Shown piece after piece: positions 44,407 to 51,585 of a stretch of 64,000 nt of DNA. The stretch's first letter is position 1. The number at the start of each line of letters is the position of its first letter. The stretch lies in NCBI RefSeq assembly GCF_012927185.1, contig NZ_JABBGB010000002.1, positions 930,001-994,000 of the forward strand. Direction: 5' to 3'. Position numbers and translations under genes: made by a program. This stretch comes from Pseudoflavitalea sp. G-6-1-2. Lineage in GTDB: Bacteria; Bacteroidota; Bacteroidia; Chitinophagales; Chitinophagaceae. Under the pieces are notes generated by a model, which worked only from the letters and a program-made list of their open reading frames with translations, ran no database searches and was not told the DNA's origin.

Positions 44407-44934
44407 TTAATTGTTTTCATCATAAATAATATGGTAGATCAGTTTTGTAATCTTTCCGTTGTTGAATTCCAGTATCCAAACATCATTGGAATCACCGAGT
44501 GTACGGATCCAGAATTTCTTTGCATCCTGATTGGTCTTTTCTTTGGCTGTTCTCGGGAAACGCTTTCTGATGTCCTGCAAAGTGGTTGCATTATCAATTC
44601 TTCCTCCGGACCAGCTGATAAACACATCAGGGCTTTTGCTGAAATCGATGGCACGCAGGTGCGCATTCTCTACACAGGTTTCCAGCTCAACACCTTTGAT
44701 ACGTACCACATTTGAAGGCGCTTCTTCGGCAACGTAATATGCTCCGCTTTTCAAATCATCCGGCTCTCTGTGAGTGATTGCACCAAGCTCTTTCACTATA
44801 TTCTTCAGTTTGGCATCCAGCACCGGAATTTTCCCATTGAGTTTCACAATTTTGGGATTGAGAAACTCCGTCTGAGCAGCTACCTGCAGCGCAGAAATCA
44901 CACATAGCAAAAGGAATAAGGCCTGTTTTTTCAT
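44407..44934 (-). CDS. Small secreted protein, tandem paralogue B
   Basis: 175 residues with signal peptide (MKKQALFLLLCVISALQVAA). Homologous to the gene just downstream through KSPDVFISWSGG and VVRIKG blocks. It lies 57 bases after the DUF4870 gene with a perfect hairpin between. No -7 box is evident in front, so it probably depends on the DUF4870 promoter by read-through. Confidence 0.7.
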   Translation of the reverse strand: MKKQALFLLLCVISALQVAAQTEFLNPKIVKLNGKIPVLDAKLKNIVKELGAITHREPDDLKSGAYYVAEEAPSNVVRIKGVELETCVENAHLRAIDFSKSPDVFISWSGGRIDNATTLQDIRKRFPRTAKEKTNQDAKKFWIRTLGDSNDVWILEFNNGKITKLIYHIIYDENN

Positions 44935-44951
44935 GCTTTGTTTTTTGAAAT

Positions 44952-44984
44952 CCGTTCGTCCCGTTTTTGAAACGGGACGAACGG
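44952..44984. terminator. Perfect 15-bp hairpin between DUF4870 and paralogue B
   Basis: CCGTTCGTCCCGTTT (44952-44966), loop TTG, AAACGGGACGAACGG (44970-44984). The minus-strand 3' flank is ATTTCAAAAAAC, so the U-tract is weak; it could be a processing or attenuation hairpin instead of a full terminator. Confidence 0.55.
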
Positions 44985-44991
44985 CCAGATA

Positions 44992-45321
44992 TTATTTATC
45001 GAGAAAACTAAATTTATCTTCAAACATCGGTCCAACAACCGGCACAGGTTTCATCTTTTCGTTTGCGGCATTGATGATGCCCAGTATCCAGAGTACCAGC
45101 AGCACAATGTTTACATAAGTGAGTACTGCAAGTGCCGGAACCATACGCACCACAATTCCCAGAATTATGCCGATTACGATGCCAATGATGGCCAGTCCGA
45201 GCGATTGTTTCAAATGATAGCTCACCAACGGATCTTTCGCTTTGTCTTTATATTGAAAGAACGCGATCAGCCAGCCAATGATTGTAATGTAGGAAATAAT
45301 TGAGAGTGTTTTCTTGTCCAT
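44992..45321 (-). CDS. DUF4870 (Tic20-like) membrane protein
   Basis: 109 residues with three to four hydrophobic segments (ISYITIIGWLIAFFQY, LGLAIIGIVIGIILGIVV, ALAVLTYVNIVLLVLWILG) and the C-terminal signature AANEKMKPVPVVGPMFEDKF, as in DUF4870/Tic20-like small membrane proteins of unknown role. It stands 87 bases downstream of the response-regulator gene on the same strand but has its own promoter with an element identical over 23 bases to that of the lipoprotein gene at 48455. It is therefore a likely direct target of this two-component system. Confidence 0.82.
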   Translation of the reverse strand: MDKKTLSIISYITIIGWLIAFFQYKDKAKDPLVSYHLKQSLGLAIIGIVIGIILGIVVRMVPALAVLTYVNIVLLVLWILGIINAANEKMKPVPVVGPMFEDKFSFLDK

Positions 45322-45355
45322 CTTGTGGTGTTTTTGTCATTGTTTATTGATATGG

Positions 45356-45406
45356 CAAAATTACCTGCAAGCAAGGAGCTACACTATCCCCGGAACCAGC
45401 TATTTT
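45356..45406 (-). promoter_or_regulatory. TCS-type promoter element, DUF4870 gene
   Basis: Minus strand: a 23-base element (45406-45384) containing AAAATAGCTGGTTCCGG then GGATAG, followed 20 bases later by the -7 box TAATTTTG (45363-45356). All 23 bases and the spacing are identical to the copy at 48374-48396. Confidence 0.75.
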
Positions 45407-45408
45407 GA

Positions 45409-46032
45409 TCAGATCAGTCCATACTTCGATGCGAGTTTGATCACCGCAGTCATCGAAGCCACATCGAATTTTTCGATCATGTTCTTGCGATGGCTTTCTA
45501 CCGTGTGCATGCTGATGAAGAGCTTCTCTGCAATCTGCGTGGTGGTGAGTCCCTGACTTACCAGCTCCAGAATTTCTTTTTCTCTTCTGGTGATCTTTGG
45601 AATTTCTGCCAGATCGTTTTCCGACACCTGCGCCATGATCTCCTTCGTTTTGCGGCAGAGATAATTATTGCCATTGAGCGTAGTGTGGATGGCAGTGATG
45701 ATTTCCTCTCCTACTGAATTCTTCAGCACATAACCATTGGCGCCACTGTTGAGCATATTCTTGATTACCGTGCGTTCGTTGTGTACACTGAGTGCAATGA
45801 TGCGGATATCCTTATCATGTTTACGCAGCTGCCTGCAGATCTCAGCACCATCGATATCGGGAAGATTTATATCGAGCAATACAACATTCGGATCGAGTTT
45901 ACCGATGGCTTCAATACCTGATTTCCCATTCTCGAAATATCCGGCGAGCGACATATCGTCGCGATTGGATAACAGGTTCTTCAGTCCTTCCAGCACAATC
46001 GGGTGGTCGTCGATAATGATCACTTTAATCAT
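45409..46032 (-). CDS. NarL/FixJ-type response regulator
   Basis: 207 residues. Receiver domain with acidic pair Asp8-Asp9 and phosphoacceptor Asp54 (NVVLLDINLPDIDG), and a C-terminal LuxR-type helix-turn-helix (TRREKEILELVSQGLTTTQI, AEKLFISMHTVESHRKNMIE). It is encoded 12 bases after the histidine kinase gene. Proteins of this family bind 7-base inverted repeats with a 2-base spacer, the same geometry as the TATCC-GG-GGATA element found before several local genes. Confidence 0.92.
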   Translation of the reverse strand: MIKVIIIDDHPIVLEGLKNLLSNRDDMSLAGYFENGKSGIEAIGKLDPNVVLLDINLPDIDGAEICRQLRKHDKDIRIIALSVHNERTVIKNMLNSGANGYVLKNSVGEEIITAIHTTLNGNNYLCRKTKEIMAQVSENDLAEIPKITRREKEILELVSQGLTTTQIAEKLFISMHTVESHRKNMIEKFDVASMTAVIKLASKYGLI

Positions 46033-46044
46033 GATTCAGCTTTA

Positions 46045-48288
46045 TTATTTGATAGAACATTCAATAGTAAATGTGGTGCCTGTACCGGGAGCCGATTGCA
46101 GATCCAGCCTGCCATGCAGCATTTCCACCCGCGAGCGGATATTGGCAAGCCCGGCTCCTTTGAGGCTTTCCAGCTGCGATTTATCGAGGCCTTTGCCATC
46201 GTCTTCCACAGTGAGAAAAATATGATCGTCGCTTTGCTGCAGCTGCACCAGTATTTGCGAGGCTGCGGCATGTTTTACGGCATTGTTCACCAGCTCCTGC
46301 ATAATGCGATACAGGGTAACCTGACGGCTGTGATCCATATCGTTTTTGTATCGCACAACCTGACAGTCGATAGCGATGCCCGATTTCTTAAGCCCGTTGC
46401 AATATTCGCGCGTGGCTTCTCCCAGGCCGTATGTGAGCAGCACTTCGGGCATCATGCTTTTGGCAATTCTGCGCAGTTCATCAACAGCATTGTCGAGATG
46501 ATCGAGAGAGTTGCTTACAATGGTTTGCTGCTTTTCTTCCTTCACCAACGGAGTCAATCCGGATAGTTGGATTTTTACGCCGGAGAGCAATCCACCGAGC
46601 CCATCGTGCAGATCGCGCGCGAGGCGGCTTCGCTCCTGCTCCTGCCCTTCGAGCATGGCGGAGAGGTTGGAAATGCGGTGCTCCTGTTTCATTTTATCTA
46701 CCTCAAATTCGTGCAGCCTCTTCGCCTGCTTCAGTGTTTTGGAACGTTGCTTGTAGGCGTAGAAAAGAAAGAGCAGCACCAGCAGCAAAGCCACTGCGAG
46801 TGCGGCATAGATGCGGTTCATCTTTCTGTTGAAGTTCATTCTTTCTTCCATCGCACGCAGTTCCTGCTCACGTTTGGCCGTTTTGAAATTGGCATTGGTG
46901 AGTGCCAGTTGCTTCTGTTCGGTTTCGAACCTGGCAGCCAGCAACGCCTTGTCTTTTTCTGAAGCGGCATAGCGGGCTGCAAGTAAGGCCTGGTCTTTTT
47001 CTCCTGACAATAATCTTGCCTGAATCAATTCTCTGTTACGCTGTTCAGCGATGAGCCGTATTTCGAGCAGGGCCTTTTCTTTCTTCGCATTTTCATACCG
47101 GGCTTCAAGCTCTTTGGTCTTGTTCATTTTACTGGCATCGAACAACTCTTCATACAGCTTCATGTATTGTTTGTAATGATGCAGTGCCTGGGCAGTATCT
47201 CCCCGTTTATCGTATGCTTCGGCTACGCCGAGAAAAGATTGCGATAGATTGAATTTATCAGCCATCGGATCTGTGATGCTTACGGAAAGGGCCTGATTGT
47301 AATAGGCAATGGCTGAATTATAATCGTTATTGCTTTGCGCAATGCTGCCGAGCATATTGTACACGCCGGCCTGTACCGAAAACTGTTTGGTGCGTTTACC
47401 TTCTACCAGTGCAATCTCGTTGTAATAATCGATACTGTCTTTGTATTCTTTTGTTTTGGGGAAGTAGGCGAGAAATATATTGGAGATGCCGATGGCGCTG
47501 AAAGGTATATCGCTGGGCGTGATCAATCTCTCCCGATTATTCATTGCAAGATTGAGGGATGTGCGCATGTAATACAGCGCTGAATCGAGCCATACACGCT
47601 GCGATTCATCGTTGCGGAACATATTGATGAAGTAAGAACCTCTGTCCTGATTGGCGGTGATCAGTTTGTCGAGCAGATTGAGTTTCTTAGCTGTTTCCAG
47701 TGCAAGCCTGGTGTATTTCTCCACATTGGGGAGATCGTACCAATGGAAGTAGATGCCCACCATTTCACCATAGATGGTCTGTTGAAACTTCAATGAAGTA
47801 ACCGGTTCCTGCTCAAACAGATCGAGTGCCTGCTGAAAAGACTGCATGGCCTGTGGCTCTTTCTGGGCACGGCTTTCAAGCCATCCTTTGCAGTAGAGCA
47901 CATATCCCTGCGAGGTTTTACTGGTAGTTCTTTTAGAATACCTGAAAGCACTGTCGAGTGCACGATCAGAAGCTTCGCTGTCGCCGGTAATGGAGAAAGA
48001 TAATGCCAGCGCTCCGTATGCGTGTGCACGGTATTTTCCGTCTTTCAGCGGAGCTGCCATGGCGATGGCTTCGCGATAGATATCCTGCCCTTCGGTCCAG
48101 TCTTTATTGAAGAACACAGCCTGCGCCAGACGCACCATGGTTTCAACACGGGTACCAAGCGGAAGGCTTTTCTGATTTACGATATTCCTCAGAGAGTCTT
48201 CCAGCCGCTGTGCATGCACGTTAGTGCACAAGAATGCCAGTATCAAAATAATTACACCATGTATAGATATCCGTTTCCGGTTTGTCAT
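46045..48288 (-). CDS. TPR-containing sensor histidine kinase (HisKA_3)
   Basis: 747 residues. Signal peptide, periplasmic TPR array (about 30-400; for example GSIAQSNNDYNSAIAYYNQA), a coiled-coil stretch with near-repeats of EKDxALLAARx (about 410-490), one transmembrane helix (AALAVALLLVLLFLFYAY), then a HisKA_3 domain with phosphoacceptor His561 in RLARDLHDGLGG and an HATPase with NNAVKHAA and GKGLD...GAGLANIRSRV. The TPR sensor type is common in Bacteroidota and probably detects a protein or envelope signal. Own -7 box TAGTTTTG at 48355-48348. Confidence 0.92.
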   Translation of the reverse strand: MTNRKRISIHGVIILILAFLCTNVHAQRLEDSLRNIVNQKSLPLGTRVETMVRLAQAVFFNKDWTEGQDIYREAIAMAAPLKDGKYRAHAYGALALSFSITGDSEASDRALDSAFRYSKRTTSKTSQGYVLYCKGWLESRAQKEPQAMQSFQQALDLFEQEPVTSLKFQQTIYGEMVGIYFHWYDLPNVEKYTRLALETAKKLNLLDKLITANQDRGSYFINMFRNDESQRVWLDSALYYMRTSLNLAMNNRERLITPSDIPFSAIGISNIFLAYFPKTKEYKDSIDYYNEIALVEGKRTKQFSVQAGVYNMLGSIAQSNNDYNSAIAYYNQALSVSITDPMADKFNLSQSFLGVAEAYDKRGDTAQALHHYKQYMKLYEELFDASKMNKTKELEARYENAKKEKALLEIRLIAEQRNRELIQARLLSGEKDQALLAARYAASEKDKALLAARFETEQKQLALTNANFKTAKREQELRAMEERMNFNRKMNRIYAALAVALLLVLLFLFYAYKQRSKTLKQAKRLHEFEVDKMKQEHRISNLSAMLEGQEQERSRLARDLHDGLGGLLSGVKIQLSGLTPLVKEEKQQTIVSNSLDHLDNAVDELRRIAKSMMPEVLLTYGLGEATREYCNGLKKSGIAIDCQVVRYKNDMDHSRQVTLYRIMQELVNNAVKHAAASQILVQLQQSDDHIFLTVEDDGKGLDKSQLESLKGAGLANIRSRVEMLHGRLDLQSAPGTGTTFTIECSIK

Positions 48289-48347
48289 TCCTTATAAATT
48301 AATAGCAGCAGCAACAGCCAATCGATAGCACACCACTGCAACTTACG

Positions 48348-48355
48348 CAAAACTA
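48348..48355 (-). promoter_or_regulatory. -7 box of the histidine kinase operon
   Basis: TAGTTTTG on the minus strand is an exact TAnnTTTG match. The 23-base element at 48374-48396 lies between this box and the divergent lipoprotein promoter, so it could regulate both. Confidence 0.5.
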
Positions 48356-48373
48356 CCACTCCTCAGCCGCATT

Positions 48374-48424
48374 AAAATAGCTGGTTCCGGGGATAGAAAA
48401 CCCCTGCATACCGGTATAATTTTG
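48374..48424 (+). promoter_or_regulatory. TCS-type promoter element, lipoprotein gene
   Basis: A 23-base element (48374-48396) containing AAAATAGCTGGTTCCGG then GGATAG, and after exactly 20 bases the -7 box TAATTTTG (48417-48424), 31 bases before the start codon. Same sequence and spacing as the copy before the DUF4870 gene. Confidence 0.75.
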
Positions 48425-48454
48425 TGTCATTAGAAAAAACAAAAATAATTGAAG

Positions 48455-48931
48455 ATGAAAAAACTCAATGTAATTCTCGCTTTCTTTCTGCTGGTAGCTG
48501 TTAGCTGCAATACGCCAAACCCTGTTGAATACAACAACAAGCTGATGACGGCCATGAACGATAATGAAAAGGAAATGAATCAGATGAACGGAGCCATGAA
48601 CAGTCAGGATTACACCAAAGCTGAGTCCGTTCGCAAAACCTGGGCAGAGAAGCTGGGAAAATCCATTGCAGATATAGAAAAGATGGATCAACTGAAAGAC
48701 GACGAAGGCCTGAAATCAGCCATCACAGAAGGTTTGAAAGGATACAAGAAAACTGCCGATGTAGATTACAAAAGCCTCATCGAGCTGCGTACCAAAGAGA
48801 AAAACGGTGATGCAACTGTAACGCCTCAGATCAACAGCATTCTCGAAAAAATGAACAACGAATACGAACTGATCGCCAACAATATCAATAAGGCTGCCGC
48901 TGCATTCGAGAAGAAGTTTGCAGGAAAATAA
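48455..48931 (+). CDS. Small helical lipoprotein
   Basis: About 158 residues. MKKLNVILAFFLLVAVSCNT is a lipoprotein signal (Cys in VSC). The mature protein is Lys/Asn/Glu-rich and all-helical (LMTAMNDNEKEMNQMNGAMN, INSILEKMNNEYELIANNIN), recalling four-helix LIC11966/YiiG-like surface lipoproteins, without certainty. It is divergent from the histidine kinase gene and carries one of the two identical regulatory elements, so it may be a target or an accessory sensor of that kinase. A TTG six bases upstream is less likely as start. Confidence 0.75.
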   Translation: MKKLNVILAFFLLVAVSCNTPNPVEYNNKLMTAMNDNEKEMNQMNGAMNSQDYTKAESVRKTWAEKLGKSIADIEKMDQLKDDEGLKSAITEGLKGYKKTADVDYKSLIELRTKEKNGDATVTPQINSILEKMNNEYELIANNINKAAAAFEKKFAGK

Positions 48932-49022
48932 TAATCCTTATCCGTACTCTATCTGTGTTTAAAAACCGACCCGGCTCTTATGAAGGTTGGATCAATTTGG
49001 GTGTCTCGGATCTTGTGTATTG

Positions 49023-49050
49023 AAAAAGCCGGCAATCGATGCCGGCTTTT
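49023..49050. terminator. Bidirectional terminator
   Basis: AAAAGCCGGCA (49024-49034) pairs with TGCCGGCTTTT (49040-49050) around a 5-base loop, with A and T runs on both sides, between convergent genes. Confidence 0.88.
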
Positions 49051-49075
49051 CCTGTATCAGCTATGCTGAAATGAT

Positions 49076-49546
49076 TTATTTCACTTTGATGCCGCTTGCG
49101 AGCAGGCTGATCTCTTTTTTAGGTTGCGTGATGGCCTCGATCTCCTCTTTGGATTTTTTTGCGTCTTCTGCGTAGTGGCGGAGCCTTTCAACGGAAGTGG
49201 TGGAAACTTTGGCAACTCCTTCGAGAAGGATAGTTTTGCCTTCGAGGTCCACGGGAACGAAGAAAGCATATCCTTTCATTTTAACGAATGCCGTGGTGCT
49301 GTCGTTCACCTGCAGCTTCACCCAGCAGCCCTTTTTGGGGCAAACTTCCAATACTTTAGCCTCGATGGCAACATTGATGCTGTCGTTTTTTGCCAGCATG
49401 GCGGGTAATTCGGCAATGGGAGTAGCTGAAGTGGCGGTTAAATTGGCTCCATAAACGGTTCCGGGAGTAGCCGGACCTTTAGGCGGTTGTGCCTTGGCCA
49501 GGGAGAAAGAGCAGATCAGGGCTGCGCTGAACAGTAGATTTTTCAT
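49076..49546 (-). CDS. Secreted DUF4920-domain protein
   Basis: 156 residues. Signal peptide (MKNLLFSAALICSFSLAKAQ), then an OB-fold-like domain as in DUF4920: EAKVLEVCPKKGCWVKLQVN, VKMKGYAFFVPVDLEGKTIL, followed by a charged helix (HYAEDAKKSKEEIEAITQPK). The paired Cys in CPKKGC is a feature of the family, possibly metal- or redox-related. Function unknown. A -7 box TATTTTTG precedes it on the minus strand. Confidence 0.8.
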   Translation of the reverse strand: MKNLLFSAALICSFSLAKAQPPKGPATPGTVYGANLTATSATPIAELPAMLAKNDSINVAIEAKVLEVCPKKGCWVKLQVNDSTTAFVKMKGYAFFVPVDLEGKTILLEGVAKVSTTSVERLRHYAEDAKKSKEEIEAITQPKKEISLLASGIKVK

Positions 49547-49700
49547 TTTTTTCTCTGAAGGTTTTTAGATACCCAAAAATAACGGATTCCCGCGGTAATA
49601 TTAACCCTTACGGATGTGGATATTAGCTTAAACGGCGTACCTTTATCCCCAATCCTGCTTAAAACTGGTCTTATTGTTTTATTAATCAATTGAATTTCCC

Positions 49701-49726
49701 TACCTTTGCAAACTCTTTAAAAGGAG
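49701..49726 (+). promoter_or_regulatory. Promoter -7 box and ribosome site of yceD-rpmF-plsX
   Basis: TACCTTTG (49701-49708) is an exact -7 box. AAAGGAG near 49720-49726, seven bases before the ATG at 49733, is an unusually strong ribosome-binding site for Bacteroidota. Confidence 0.6.
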
Positions 49727-49732
49727 TAGCTC

Positions 49733-50278
49733 ATGAATCGTCGGAATTTTGATATCGCTTTTGTCGGTCTAAAGCCGGGCATCCATGAGTTTGAATATGA
49801 GATCAATGACAAGTTCTTTGAGGATTACCAGGAACAGGATTTCCGGAACTGCGTAGCCAGAGTGAAACTGACCCTCGACAAACACCCCAGCTTTATGATG
49901 CTGAAGTTTGAAGTGGGCGGCAAACTGGATGTTACCTGCGACCGTTGCGGAAATGATCTGCCACTGGATCTCTGGGACGAGTTCAATATCGTTGTCAAGA
50001 TGGTTGAAGAACCTGAACTGATGAACGACCAGGAAGAAGATCCCGATGTGTATTACATATCGAAAGGCGAAAGCCATCTGAGGATCGCAGACTGGATCTA
50101 TGAATTCGTAAACCTGAGCATTCCGATGCAGCGCATGTGCACCCCCGAAGAAATGGGTGGACCCGGCTGCAATAAAGAAGTACTTGCCATGCTCAAAAAG
50201 CTGGATGCACAGAACAACCAATCTGCCAACCCGATGTGGAAGGGATTGGAAAAGTTCAAAGATTTGGAAGATAATTAA
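49733..50278 (+). CDS. DUF177 family protein (YceD-like)
   Basis: 181 residues. Contains CDRCGNDLPLDLWDEFNIVV (first Cys pair) and CTPEEMGGPGCNKE (second), the pattern of DUF177/YceD proteins, which in many bacteria precede rpmF and influence 23S rRNA processing. It is directly upstream of rpmF (36-base gap) and plsX, the conserved order. Confidence 0.88.
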   Translation: MNRRNFDIAFVGLKPGIHEFEYEINDKFFEDYQEQDFRNCVARVKLTLDKHPSFMMLKFEVGGKLDVTCDRCGNDLPLDLWDEFNIVVKMVEEPELMNDQEEDPDVYYISKGESHLRIADWIYEFVNLSIPMQRMCTPEEMGGPGCNKEVLAMLKKLDAQNNQSANPMWKGLEKFKDLEDN

Positions 50279-50314
50279 TTAGTCATTTTTTATAGTTGTA
50301 TAAATTTCTGAGTT

Positions 50315-50506
50315 ATGCCCAATCCGAAACGGAGACATTCTCAACAAAGAGGTGCTAAGAGAAGAACTCACTACAAGGCTGAGAAAGTTACTTTAAGCAA
50401 AGACAGCACTACTGGCGAAATTCATGTACGCCACCGTGCTCATGTTAGCGAAGGCAAACTGTATTATAAAGGAAAAGTGGTGGCCGAAAATTCCCCCATT
50501 AAGTAA
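50315..50506 (+). CDS. rpmF: Ribosomal protein bL32
   Basis: 63 residues, starting MPNPKRRHSQQRGAKRRTH, the invariant N-terminus of bL32. The Bacteroidota form without the C-terminal zinc-binding cysteines is seen here (no Cys). Located between yceD and plsX as in most bacteria. Confidence 0.96.
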   Translation: MPNPKRRHSQQRGAKRRTHYKAEKVTLSKDSTTGEIHVRHRAHVSEGKLYYKGKVVAENSPIK

Positions 50507-50541
50507 TTTCCTTTCCTAATACAAATGTCTGATCGCCGGCT

Positions 50542-51498
50542 ATGATTATCGGTTTAGATATGATGGGTGGAGACTTTGCACCCCGCGAAGCGGTGAAAGG
50601 GATACACCTGTATTTTTCTGAGACAAAATCACCGGCAACGCTGTTATTGACCGGAGATGAAGCGCAAATAAACCCTTTGCTGCAGGAATTCAATATTCCG
50701 GCAGACAAAGTGAAAGTGGTGCATACTACTCAGGTCATAGACATGAATGAGCATCCCACTAAAGCGCTCAAGGAAAAGCAGGATTCTTCTATAGCTGTAG
50801 GCTTCTATCTGCTTGCCACCGGCAAGTCTGAGGCCTTCATAAGCGCCGGCAACACCGGTGCTATGCTTGTAGGCGCCATGTATAGCATCAAAGCTATCGA
50901 TGGTGTTCAACGCCCAACAATCTCTACGCTTATTCCCAAAGACAATGGCAAAATGGGTGTTCTGCTCGATGTAGGACTCAATGCCGATTGCAAACCGGAA
51001 CATCTGAACCAGTTTGCCATCCTCGGCAGTCTCTATGCCCAGCACATTCTGGGTATCGATAACCCACGCGTTGCCCTCGTGAATATCGGAGAAGAAGAAG
51101 GGAAAGGAAATATCCTTGCCCAGGCCACTTATCCCCTGCTCAAAGAGAACACTGCCATCAATTTTACCGGCAACGTCGAAGGCCGCGACATCTTCCTCGA
51201 TAAGGCAGATGTAATGGTTTGCGAAGGTTTCACCGGTAACGTGATTCTGAAAATGGCAGAGAGCTTCTACGAGATCACTCATGCGAAGAATATTCAGCAC
51301 GAATATCTCGACCGCTTCAACTTCGAGAACTATGGCGGAACACCTGTACTTGGGGTAGCCAAACCCGTTATCATCGGGCATGGCATCTCTCACGCAAAGG
51401 CGTTCAGCAATATGATCAAAGTAGCTGAAAAGATGATCGCTTCTGATTTGCTGAGCAAGATGAAAAGCAGCTTCGACGGAAAAAGTACAGAACAATAA
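50542..51498 (+). CDS. plsX: Phosphate acyltransferase PlsX
   Basis: 318 residues. N-terminus IIGLDMMGGDFAPREAVKGI, then SAGNTGAMLVGAMY and VALVNIGEEEGKGN, are PlsX hallmarks. It converts acyl-ACP to acyl phosphate, the acyl donor for glycerol-3-phosphate acylation in membrane lipid synthesis. Third gene of yceD-rpmF-plsX, ended by the hairpin at 51521-51546. Confidence 0.96.
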   Translation: MIIGLDMMGGDFAPREAVKGIHLYFSETKSPATLLLTGDEAQINPLLQEFNIPADKVKVVHTTQVIDMNEHPTKALKEKQDSSIAVGFYLLATGKSEAFISAGNTGAMLVGAMYSIKAIDGVQRPTISTLIPKDNGKMGVLLDVGLNADCKPEHLNQFAILGSLYAQHILGIDNPRVALVNIGEEEGKGNILAQATYPLLKENTAINFTGNVEGRDIFLDKADVMVCEGFTGNVILKMAESFYEITHAKNIQHEYLDRFNFENYGGTPVLGVAKPVIIGHGISHAKAFSNMIKVAEKMIASDLLSKMKSSFDGKSTEQ

Positions 51499-51520
51499 GC
51501 TCCACAGCATACGATTTTTT

Positions 51521-51546
51521 AAAACCGGATCCAGTATCCGGTTTTT
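51521..51546 (+). terminator. Intrinsic terminator after plsX
   Basis: AAAACCGGAT (51521-51530), loop CCAGT, ATCCGGTTTTT (51536-51546): a perfect 10-bp stem with a T-run. Confidence 0.88.
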
Positions 51547-51585
51547 GATTATACTGCTGTATTTGAACAGCCATTACTATACCGC

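Noticed and set aside
44952-44984. Inverted repeat as an insertion-sequence end
   Set aside because: A single hairpin with a 3-base loop, no transposase and no target-site duplication.
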